Position numbers and translations under genes: made by a program
NCBI GenBank assembly: GCA_041736255.1
Contig: JBGSTZ010000059.1
Span: 1 to 42,793 of the forward strand
Reading direction: 5' to 3'
Length of the DNA: 42,793 nt
From: AVCC01 sp041736255
Lineage (GTDB): Bacteria; Pseudomonadota; Gammaproteobacteria; Burkholderiales; Burkholderiaceae_D
In this document: in pieces, positions 8,535 through 15,320 of the stretch
How the letters are laid out: each line of letters opens with the position of its first letter
Numbering within the stretch: position 1 is the first letter of the stretch
Notes under the pieces: model-generated
Seen by the model: only the letters and a program-made list of their open reading frames with translations
What the model was told of the DNA's origin: nothing
Databases searched by the model: none

Positions 8535-9493
8535 ATGTATTCAGACAATTGGGGCACTGGCTAACGCCGCAAGATTGCGGCGACACGGCCGGTGCAGCTT
8601 CACATTCGCGCGATCTGCTGGCTAGCCTGCTGAACATGGCCTGGTTCGTCGAAGCCCGCGACCCGTATACCGGCGGGCATCTGTGGCGGGTTTCGCGCTA
8701 TGCACTGCTGCTGGCCGAAAGCGCCGGACTCAGCAAGGCCGACGCGGCCCGGATCAGCCTAGGCGGGTTTTTGCACGATCTGGGCAAAGTGGGCGTGCCC
8801 GACGCGATTCTGCGCAAGCCGGACCAGCTGACCGATGATGAGTATGCGGTCATCAAGACCCATCCGGATATCGGCTTGCGGATGCTGTCCGGGCACCCGC
8901 TGTCGGCGCTGGTCAGCGACGCAGTGCTGTTGCATCACGAGCGCCCCGATGGCCGCGGCTATCCGCGCGGCCTGGCCGGCGACGCGATCCCGGACATGGC
9001 GCGCATCGTCGGCATCTGTGACGCCTTTGACGCGATGACCAGTCATCGCCCGTATCGCGCCGGCATGCCGCGCGACCAGGCCATCGCCATCATCCGCGAA
9101 TTCCGTGCAAGCCAGTTTGACGCCCATTTTTCCGACGCATTCATCGCGCTGGGCGAGGCAGGCCAGCTGGATCATGTTCTGGGCCATAGCGATGACGGGA
9201 TTCCGCTGCAGACCTGTCCGATATGTGGCCCGACACTGGTGACGCGTCCCGAGCACAAGCAGGGCGATCACATTTACTGCCGCAATTGCGGCAGCGAATT
9301 CGCGCTGAAAATCCAGGAAAACTCGCATGACAACCGTTTGGTGGTGAGCCCTACCGGCAAGCGGGGACAGGCTGCCAATCTGGAGCCCGAGGTGGATTCC
9401 GCACTAATTGCGCGCACCGTGGGTGCGGCGGTAGAGGCATTGCAGACGGCCGGCTTGATGCATGCTTCGGCAATGCCGATAAGGAATAATTGA
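8531..9493 (+). CDS. HD-GYP domain protein with C-terminal zinc ribbon
   Basis: HD-GYP domains usually hydrolyse cyclic di-GMP. Seen: HDLGK (metal-binding HD pair), HHERPDGRGYP (the GYP signature) and the downstream DAFDAMTSHRPYR segment, all within residues 40-200, so the enzyme looks active. After it comes a small zinc ribbon, CPIC about 30 residues before CRNC, which may sense metal or redox state or bind a partner. The start at 8531 was chosen over an upstream in-frame codon because GAGGAAT lies 5 bases before it. The stop TGA overlaps the next ATG (TGATG at 9491-9495), so the two are coupled. 320 residues. Confidence 0.85.
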   Translation: MNVFRQLGHWLTPQDCGDTAGAASHSRDLLASLLNMAWFVEARDPYTGGHLWRVSRYALLLAESAGLSKADAARISLGGFLHDLGKVGVPDAILRKPDQLTDDEYAVIKTHPDIGLRMLSGHPLSALVSDAVLLHHERPDGRGYPRGLAGDAIPDMARIVGICDAFDAMTSHRPYRAGMPRDQAIAIIREFRASQFDAHFSDAFIALGEAGQLDHVLGHSDDGIPLQTCPICGPTLVTRPEHKQGDHIYCRNCGSEFALKIQENSHDNRLVVSPTGKRGQAANLEPEVDSALIARTVGAAVEALQTAGLMHASAMPIRNN

Positions 9494-9717
9494 TGAAATC
9501 TTTTTTATGCGTTATCTGCTCGGCCCGGATTGCTGGAAACGCATTGCGCATCGCCCTGGTGGTTGGAACGGTGCTGAATCTGGTCAATCAGAGCGGCGCC
9601 ATTCTGTTTGGTTCCGGCATTTCGTGGTTTCACCTGCTGCTGAATTATTTTGTTCCTTATTGCGTTGCCAGTTATAGTGCCGCAAAAAATGAAATCACCA
9701 GGAGCGAAGATGAATAA
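9493..9717 (+). CDS. nrtS: NrtS-like small membrane protein
   Basis: A 74-residue protein with two hydrophobic helices (ALRIALVVGTVLNLVNQ and WFHLLLNYFVPYCVASY). The ALxVALVVGTxLxLxNQ...LNYxVPYCVxxY pattern matches what I recall of the NrtS family, small proteins linked to nitrate/nitrite transport in other bacteria. That function is known only for some members; here the partner is unclear. Start is the ATG at 9493 behind AAGGAA, overlapping the HD-GYP stop. The 3' end overlaps the sigma factor start, placing it firmly in this operon. Confidence 0.65.
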   Translation: MKSFLCVICSARIAGNALRIALVVGTVLNLVNQSGAILFGSGISWFHLLLNYFVPYCVASYSAAKNEITRSEDE

Positions 9718-10348
9718 CACAGAAGCATTGCAATCGGGTATCGGCGATCCAACGCCGGAGGACGTATCACTGCTGTCCGATACCGCATTTCTGGAAAGCT
9801 TACGGCGCCAGATGCTCAAATTCGCCACACTGCAATTGTCGGATGCATCGCTTGCCGAAGATGCGGTGCAGGAAGCGCTGATTGGCGCGCTCAAGAACGC
9901 CAAGTCATTCGGCGGGCGGGCAGCATTGAAGACCTGGGTATTCGCGATCCTCAAGAACAAAATCGCCGATGTATTGCGGCAAAAGCAACGCCTGATCAAT
10001 GCCAGCAGCCTGTTGCGCGAGGGCGAGGAAGACGAAGATTTTTCGGAGCTGTTCGACAAAAAAGGCTTCTGGCAGCCGGATGAACGTCCTGCCGCATGGG
10101 CCAATCCAGAGGAATCCTTGCGGGAAGGCCAGTTCTGGCGCGTGTTTGAAGCCTGCCTGGAAAATTTGCCTGGCAATCAGGCGCGGGTCTTCATGATGCG
10201 AGAATTTGTCGAGCTCGATTCCAATGAGATCTGCGCCACCGTCGGCATCACCGTCAGCAACCTCAACGTGATGTTGCACCGCGCCCGCATACGCCTGCGC
10301 GAATGTCTTGAAGATAAATGGTTTGTGAAAGGGGAGAAATCATGCTGA
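9710..10348 (+). CDS. ECF-family RNA polymerase sigma factor
   Basis: A 212-residue group IV sigma factor. Region 2 is seen in LQLSDASLAEDAVQEALIGAL...FGGRAALKTWVFAILKNKIADVLR, and region 4 in LPGNQARVFMMREFVELDSNEICATVGITVSNLNVMLHRARIRLRECL. A long acidic linker (EGEEDEDFSEL) separates them. ATG at 9710 has a GGAG ribosome site; an upstream in-frame start is less likely. It is followed by a coupled zinc-finger anti-sigma gene. The most likely targets are the five TGTAAGAA-N15-CGACT/C sites in this window, including its own operon promoter at 6863-6890. What stress releases it is not shown by the sequence. Confidence 0.9.
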   Translation: MNNTEALQSGIGDPTPEDVSLLSDTAFLESLRRQMLKFATLQLSDASLAEDAVQEALIGALKNAKSFGGRAALKTWVFAILKNKIADVLRQKQRLINASSLLREGEEDEDFSELFDKKGFWQPDERPAAWANPEESLREGQFWRVFEACLENLPGNQARVFMMREFVELDSNEICATVGITVSNLNVMLHRARIRLRECLEDKWFVKGEKSC

Positions 10349-10545
10349 ACTGTCAAAATGTCACCCGTCTGTATTCGGAGTCGCAAGAGCGCACGCTGAC
10401 CCTGCAAGAGCGTATGTCGCTCAAAGTGCATGTGATGATGTGCTCCGGCTGTCGCAACTTTGGCAAGCAGATGCATACGCTGCGCCACATAGCGCACACC
10501 TACGCCAAAGGACCGGATCAGCACCGCGACAAGGCTAATGAATAG
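10342..10545 (+). CDS. Small zinc-finger (zf-HC2-like) anti-sigma factor
   Basis: A 67-residue cytoplasmic protein with a ZAS/zf-HC2-type motif, H-VMMCSGC (HxxxCxxC), preceded by a Cys near the N-terminus. Such proteins hold an ECF sigma factor inactive until zinc-thiol chemistry or another signal releases it. It has no transmembrane segment, so it would sense a cytoplasmic signal, perhaps thiol stress or arsenical binding (inference). The start ATG overlaps the sigma gene stop (ATGCTGA), a standard coupling arrangement. Confidence 0.8.
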   Translation: MLNCQNVTRLYSESQERTLTLQERMSLKVHVMMCSGCRNFGKQMHTLRHIAHTYAKGPDQHRDKANE

Positions 10546-10655
10546 GCTGCCATGCCGGCCGTGACCAATTTTACAAAAAATAAGGAGTATCGTCATTTAC
10601 ATGCCATTTACCACATATATTAATTGCGATATTAAATATACTCATGATGTCGCCG

Positions 10656-10722
10656 TGCCGTAGGATGGGTGTAACCCATCTTGTTAGTTCGATGTGCGAT
10701 GGGTTGCACCCATCCTGCGGCA
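10656..10722. repeat. Long inverted repeat between the ECF operon and the AraC gene
   Basis: Two 25-base arms (10656-10680 and 10698-10722) pair with only two T/C mismatches around a 17-base loop. The core AGGATGGGTG...AACCCATC resembles dispersed intergenic palindromes seen in many bacteria, so it may be a REP/MITE-type repeat. It could also terminate the anti-sigma transcript or shape the araC leader. The rest of 10546-10747 is AT-rich and holds no gene. Confidence 0.7.
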
Positions 10723-10747
10723 GTGCGTACCATCACTCGTTTGCGCC

Positions 10748-11650
10748 ATGGACCAACTGACCCCACTGCTGAGCCACTTTTCCTTGCATGCCGGGGTTTT
10801 CTACACCGGCAATATCTGCGGCATCCACGACTTCCAGCAGGACCCATTGCGAGGCCATCTGCATCTGATACGGCGCGGATCGGTGCAGGTGACAGGGGTG
10901 CAACAAGACGTTTTAAACATCACCGTGCCGACTCTGTTGTTCCTGCCGCGGCCGCAGACGCACCGCCTGCTTGCAGAGGGCCGCTCAGGTTCGGACGTGG
11001 TCTGCGGCACTGTGCAGTTCGGCGGCGGAGGAAACAACCCGATCACGGATTCGCTGCCGGATGTCGTATTGGTGTCACTGGCGGCGTTGCCCGGTGTGGA
11101 AGCGCTGATAGGCCTGATGTTCGACGAGGCGTTTTCCGAGCAGTCCGGCCGTCAGGCAGTGCTGGACCGCTTGTGCGAAGTGCTGATGATCCGGTTGTTG
11201 CGACACTGTATTGATCAGGGCTTGACGCAAGGCGGCACCCTGGCTGGCCTTGCCGACAAGCGCCTGGCCAAAGCGTTGCTGGCGATCCACGAAGATTCCG
11301 CCCATACCTGGACGCTGTCGGATATGGCAGCTCTGGCGGGCATGTCGCGCGCACGTTTTGCGGTCCACTTCCGGGAAATCACCGGCACAACTCCGGCCGG
11401 CTATCTGGCCGACTGGCGGCTTTTGCATGCACAACGTTTGCTGAAACAAGGCTTGCAACTCAAGCACGTTGCTTACGATGTCGGCTACGGCAGCGCCAGC
11501 GCATTGACCCGGGTTTTCGTGCGCAAGCTGGGCTGCTCTCCTGCCGAATGGCGCAATGCACAACAGGAAATGGACCGATCACCGCAAGCTGAAACGCCGG
11601 GACATCAAAACGAGACGCTCGGTACACAACTGAAAGCGCATGCCGATTAA
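10748..11650 (+). CDS. AraC-family transcriptional regulator
   Basis: A 300-residue regulator with an N-terminal cupin-type (AraC-binding, Cupin_6-like) sensor domain, roughly residues 1-170, and a C-terminal pair of helix-turn-helix motifs (LSDMAALAGMSRARFAVHF... and ...LKHVAYDVGYGSASALTRVFVRKLGCSPAEWR). The start at 10748 (MDQLTPLL) fits the family N-terminus better than the upstream in-frame codon, which lies inside the inverted repeat; no strong ribosome site is present. Regulators of this subgroup often control an adjacent oxidoreductase or CMD-family gene, here the one at 11729; the ligand is unknown. Confidence 0.85.
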   Translation: MDQLTPLLSHFSLHAGVFYTGNICGIHDFQQDPLRGHLHLIRRGSVQVTGVQQDVLNITVPTLLFLPRPQTHRLLAEGRSGSDVVCGTVQFGGGGNNPITDSLPDVVLVSLAALPGVEALIGLMFDEAFSEQSGRQAVLDRLCEVLMIRLLRHCIDQGLTQGGTLAGLADKRLAKALLAIHEDSAHTWTLSDMAALAGMSRARFAVHFREITGTTPAGYLADWRLLHAQRLLKQGLQLKHVAYDVGYGSASALTRVFVRKLGCSPAEWRNAQQEMDRSPQAETPGHQNETLGTQLKAHAD

Positions 11651-11728
11651 GATTAATCATCGCACACCGAAGCCGGGAGAAGCCTCTTCCTGCCAATAGT
11701 TTGTGCGGGCTTTTCAGGAGAAACAACC

Positions 11729-12295
11729 ATGTCCAAAACCATCATTCACAATATTGTCCCAGTCGACCATGCCAGCGCAACCGGCGCCCAAAAAGAAGTT
11801 CTCGATAAGGCATTCAAATCACTTGGCTTCATCCCCAACATGTACGCCAACATGGCCAATGCGCCCGGCATGCTCAGCACCTATCTGCACGGCTACGATT
11901 TGTTTCGCAAGGAATCCGGCTTCACCTCTGCCGAGCAGGAAGTGGTGTTTCTGGTCGTCAGCCAATACAACGGTTGCGACTACTGCACCGCAGCGCACAG
12001 CATGATTGCCGATAAAATGTCAGGCGTACCAAAAGACGTTCTACAGGCGATTCGTGCAAACCAGCCGATTCCGGATGCAAAGCTGGCAGCCCTGGCTGCA
12101 ATGGCAGTGGAAATGGTCGCCAAACACGGCCAGCCGGATCATGCGATAGTCAAGGCTTTTCTGGACGCTGGATACCAGGAAAACGACTTGCTCTATATCG
12201 TGCTGGCGGCATCGGTCAAAGTGTTGAGCAACTACAGCAATCAGGCTTTCGGCACCACGGTTGACGAAAAGTTTGCGGCCTACAAGGTAGACTGA
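11729..12295 (+). CDS. Carboxymuconolactone decarboxylase/AhpD-family protein
   Basis: A 188-residue all-helical protein carrying the AhpD-type motif E-x-E-VVFLVVSQYNGCDYCTAAH, i.e. E...CxxCxxxH, which in AhpD relays protons and electrons for peroxidase activity. It is therefore more likely an alkylhydroperoxidase-like thiol enzyme than a decarboxylase. A good AGGAGA precedes the ATG. It stands between an AraC regulator and a haloacid dehalogenase gene. CMD-family proteins also occur in arsenosugar clusters, but I cannot show that this is that subtype, and no ECF-type promoter is seen before it. Confidence 0.85.
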   Translation: MSKTIIHNIVPVDHASATGAQKEVLDKAFKSLGFIPNMYANMANAPGMLSTYLHGYDLFRKESGFTSAEQEVVFLVVSQYNGCDYCTAAHSMIADKMSGVPKDVLQAIRANQPIPDAKLAALAAMAVEMVAKHGQPDHAIVKAFLDAGYQENDLLYIVLAASVKVLSNYSNQAFGTTVDEKFAAYKVD

Positions 12296-12391
12296 TCGCG
12301 CAGTTTCATGATACTTATCTGAACAATCCATCGGCTGCATGACAGCCGATTTTTGACTTCAAGTCACACCCAATTTGGGAGTATCCGCATC

Positions 12392-13096
12392 ATGAATAAT
12401 CAAGCAATGACTGGCATTGAAGCCTGCGTATTCGATGCCTACGGCACGCTGTTCGATGTCAGCAGCGTGGCCCATGGCGCCAAGGACGAACTTGGCGAGC
12501 AATGGCTGGCGCTGTCGGATTTGTGGCGCACCAAACAGCTGCAATACACCTGGTTACGCGGCCTGGCCGGACACCATGCCGACTTTTGGCAAGTTACCGG
12601 CGATGCGCTGGATTACGCGATGACGACGCTCAATATCGCCGACGCCGGCTTGCGCGATCGCCTGATGCAACTGTATCTCGGGCTTGCCGCGTATCCGGAG
12701 GTGCCGGATACGTTGCGGCGCCTGAAGGCGGGTGGCATGAAACTCGCGATCCTGTCCAACGGCACGCCGCAAATGCTGGCGTCGGCGGTACGTAACGCCG
12801 GCATCGATGATGCATTCGACGCGGTGCTGTCGGTGGAGGAGGTCGGCGTCTACAAGCCGCACCCATCGGTATATCAACTTGCCAGCGACCGGCTCCGGAT
12901 TGCGCCTGAGAAAATCTGTTTTCTGTCTTCGAACAGCTGGGACGCTTTCTCGGCCAAGGCTTTCGGGTTCCGGGTGCTGTGGTGTAACCGTTTCGGTCAG
13001 GTGCCGGAGCGCATCCCCACAATGCCAGACGGTGAAATGACAGACCTTTCCGGCTTGCCTGGATTACTCGAGATCAATGCTCCACCGCCTGACTGA
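12392..13096 (+). CDS. Haloacid dehalogenase, type II (HAD superfamily)
   Basis: HAD-fold hydrolase of the L-2-haloacid dehalogenase type. Seen: FDAYGTLFD with the nucleophilic Asp near residue 12, a helical cap (WRTKQLQYTWLRGL), LSNGTP (motif II Ser/Asn), KPHPSVY (motif III Lys) and SSNSWD near the C-terminus, the form typical of type II dehalogenases where ordinary HAD phosphatases have GDxxxD. 234 residues, normal length. The start at 12392 is preferred to an upstream codon because GGGAG precedes it. The substrate may be a 2-haloacid; its nearness to the halogen-oxyanion island may be chance. Confidence 0.85.
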   Translation: MNNQAMTGIEACVFDAYGTLFDVSSVAHGAKDELGEQWLALSDLWRTKQLQYTWLRGLAGHHADFWQVTGDALDYAMTTLNIADAGLRDRLMQLYLGLAAYPEVPDTLRRLKAGGMKLAILSNGTPQMLASAVRNAGIDDAFDAVLSVEEVGVYKPHPSVYQLASDRLRIAPEKICFLSSNSWDAFSAKAFGFRVLWCNRFGQVPERIPTMPDGEMTDLSGLPGLLEINAPPPD

Positions 13097-13120
13097 ACCG
13101 AAAGATCGCACGCAGTCTCC

Positions 13121-13405
13121 TTACGGCGCGCAGATTGCAGCGGCAAGCGGCGTATCGCCCCAAAGCAGCGCATTGAAGTTGAAGCCGGCAGCAATAGTCG
13201 GCTTGATGATTTGGAAGTACGGTGAAACATCGAAGTCGCGCGGCGCGAACAGGCTGTGGTGGCGCACCCGCAGGATTTCCTCGATACAAGCAGGGCAATC
13301 CGGGCGGTTCGCGTTGTGGCTGTCGGTGATCGGCAAGATCGGGTAACGAATCGACTGGAACGCCTGCGCAATCAGCGTCGAGCAGATGGCGCGGGTCGGG
13401 TCGCC
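13121..13405 (-). pseudogene. Duplicated 3' fragment of the YiiX-like gene, left border of the island
   Basis: This stretch repeats the C-terminal part of the intact gene at 31127-31942, in the same orientation. The translated fragment keeps the segment with CSTLIAQAFQS, DCPACIEEILRV and FNALLWGD, then ends in its own C-terminus (...ICAP). Bases 13318-13405 are identical to 31354-31441 (88 bp); the rest differs at roughly 19 positions over about 170. It has no start codon or 5' part. The similarity stops abruptly at 13405, just before the end of ccmI, marking one edge of the inserted block. Confidence 0.85.
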
Positions 13406-13461
13406 ACTACTTCGGCGGCTGTGACTACCGGCACCGCCCGCGTAACTGGTGCGGCGGCCGG

Positions 13462-14310
13462 TTAGTCGGCCAGTCCTTGCGCCTCGCCAATGCTACTCAT
13501 GGTCGAACGTGCGATGTCAGACTCTGGCGACACCAAGACCAAGATTTTTTTCCATTGCATAACCGCACCTTGATAGTCACTCCGCTCGAATGCTGCGCTG
13601 CCAGACAAGACAAGTGCATTAATATTTTTTGGGTCGGCTATCAATGCACGGGTGATCAGTTTTTCTGGTGCGCCTTGCAAGCTTCTATTTAAAGACATCG
13701 CCAATGTATCGGCATATTCGACCAGCAGTTCCGCGCTGCCAGGTACCAGTTGCACCAAGTGTGCGTACGCATCGGCGGCTTCGCCAAACCGGCCCAATGC
13801 ATTGTAAGAGCGCGCCAACATAGTCCAGCTTTCAACATCGTTAGGTTTATTTTTAAGGTGTAGCGAGAGCTTCTCAATCATCTCCATGATTTGCTTCTCA
13901 GACACTTGTTGCGCTTGATCCATTGGTGTCGCAACCCGTGTCGGATCGAGTCCGGCAGGAGAACCGAGCAATAAATATAGCGATACGGCAACAATCGGTA
14001 CAGCAACGCCGGTTACCACTGCAGCCCAGCGCTTGTTTGATGTGGATCCGATGTTCGTTACGGCGGGCTGCACGTCTTCGGCTACGCGTCTTGCCAATTC
14101 CTGCCTTGCGCTCTCATATGCCGGCGCATCGATGGTGCCTGCCGCCAGATCTGCATCGAGTTCACGCAACTCGTCGCGCAGCACCGTCAGATTGACTTCA
14201 TCGCGTAGCGCATGCCGATTCGCGACAGCCTCTTTGCGCAGCAGCGGCGGCAAAATGAAAAGCAAGGCACCCGCCGTTAACAGGACAGCGAGAATCGAAA
14301 ATGCAGTCAT
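13462..14310 (-). CDS. ccmI: Cytochrome c maturation protein CcmI
   Basis: CcmI delivers apocytochrome c to the haem ligase CcmF/CcmH. Seen: two N-terminal membrane helices around a charged loop (ALLFILPPLL...LRDELRELDADLAAGTI; then AAVVTGVAVPIVAVSLYLLLG), followed by TPR repeats (WTMLARSYNALGRFGEAADAYAHLVQL...LLVEYADTLAMS). At 282 residues it lacks the extra C-terminal domain of longer CcmI proteins, and the chain ends 56 bases from the duplicated gene fragment; it could be natural or trimmed at the island edge. Last gene of the ccm operon; its ATG overlaps the end of ccmH. Confidence 0.88.
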   Translation of the reverse strand: MTAFSILAVLLTAGALLFILPPLLRKEAVANRHALRDEVNLTVLRDELRELDADLAAGTIDAPAYESARQELARRVAEDVQPAVTNIGSTSNKRWAAVVTGVAVPIVAVSLYLLLGSPAGLDPTRVATPMDQAQQVSEKQIMEMIEKLSLHLKNKPNDVESWTMLARSYNALGRFGEAADAYAHLVQLVPGSAELLVEYADTLAMSLNRSLQGAPEKLITRALIADPKNINALVLSGSAAFERSDYQGAVMQWKKILVLVSPESDIARSTMSSIGEAQGLAD

Positions 14311-14789
14311 TTTGTATCCTTGATATAGGTGGTGGCGCGCAGCAGTTCCGCGGCACGCTGCATTTCTGCTTCCGGCAATGCATCAACCTGCGCACGGCCC
14401 CGGCGCAATTTCAGGCCGAGGAAAGTAATGCCGCCGAACAGCAGCAAAAAAGGCCCGAACCAGAGCAGCCAGGTGGTGGGCTTGACAGGCGGCCGATACA
14501 GCACGAAATCGCCGTAGCGCTGCACCATGAAGTCGATCACATCCTGGTCTGATTTGCCCTGCTGAAGCATTTCACGCACCTGGTTTCTCAGGTCGATCGC
14601 CAGTTCGGCGTTCGAGTCGGCGATGGTCTGGTTCTGGCACACCAGGCAGCGCAGCTCTTCGGATATCGCCATCACGTGCTTTTCCAGAGCGGGATTAGCC
14701 GCCACCGGTTGCGCTTCTTCAGCATGGGCGAGCGCAGTCGATAGCGCAATCGATAGAAAAAGCATGCAGCCAATAAATAATCTACGCAC
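14307..14789 (-). CDS. ccmH: Cytochrome c maturation protein CcmH
   Basis: Periplasmic, membrane-anchored thiol protein that reduces the apocytochrome CxxCH disulfide and joins CcmF in the haem ligase. Seen: a signal/anchor helix at the N-terminus, the LRCLVCQNQ motif with its redox Cys pair, the conserved NAELAIDLRNQVREM helix and a second membrane helix (TWLLWFGPFLLLFGGITFLGL). 160 residues, normal for the short form. It overlaps ccmG by 8 bases and ccmI by 4. Confidence 0.93.
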   Translation of the reverse strand: MRRLFIGCMLFLSIALSTALAHAEEAQPVAANPALEKHVMAISEELRCLVCQNQTIADSNAELAIDLRNQVREMLQQGKSDQDVIDFMVQRYGDFVLYRPPVKPTTWLLWFGPFLLLFGGITFLGLKLRRGRAQVDALPEAEMQRAAELLRATTYIKDTK

Positions 14790-15309
14790 GATTCAACTCT
14801 TTGATCAAAGGTAATAGTTTTTCAGTGATGACTTCCGGTGTCACCGGCCCGGTATGCTTCATGCGAATCACGCCGCGCTTGTCGATGACAAAGGTTTCGG
14901 GAACGCCATACACGCCGTAGTCGATGCCGACCCTGCCATCCAGATCGGATGCGGACATCTGGTACGGATTGCCGAACTGACGTAGCCAGCCGGTCCCATC
15001 TTCACGCTTGTCCTTGTAGTTGAGGCCGATGATAGGCACCACGCCTTGCCTGGCTAAATCCATCAGTACCGGATGCTCCAGTCGGCACGACACGCACCAC
15101 GATGCCCAGACATTCAAAAGCCAGACCTGGCCTGCCATGTCCTGCGGCGAAATGGTTTTGCCGGGTTCGTTCAATTGTGTCAGTTTGAATACCGGCGCCT
15201 GCTTCCCTATAAATGGCGATGGAATTTCACGTGGATTCAAACGCAGCCCGATGCCGAGAAATAGCACTAATGTGATGAATATGCCGAGTGGTAAAAGAAA
15301 TCGTTTCAT
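14782..15309 (-). CDS. ccmG: Thiol:disulfide interchange protein CcmG/DsbE
   Basis: Thioredoxin-fold protein tethered to the periplasmic face. It passes reducing power from CcdA/DsbD to apocytochrome thiols. Seen: N-terminal anchor (FITLVLFLGIGL), the active site NVWASWCVSC in the WCxxC form of DsbE, and YGVYGVPETFVID with the cis-proline loop. 175 residues. It starts 11 bases after ccmF ends. Confidence 0.93.
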   Translation of the reverse strand: MKRFLLPLGIFITLVLFLGIGLRLNPREIPSPFIGKQAPVFKLTQLNEPGKTISPQDMAGQVWLLNVWASWCVSCRLEHPVLMDLARQGVVPIIGLNYKDKREDGTGWLRQFGNPYQMSASDLDGRVGIDYGVYGVPETFVIDKRGVIRMKHTGPVTPEVITEKLLPLIKELNRA

Positions 15310-15320
15310 GACCCGGAGCC

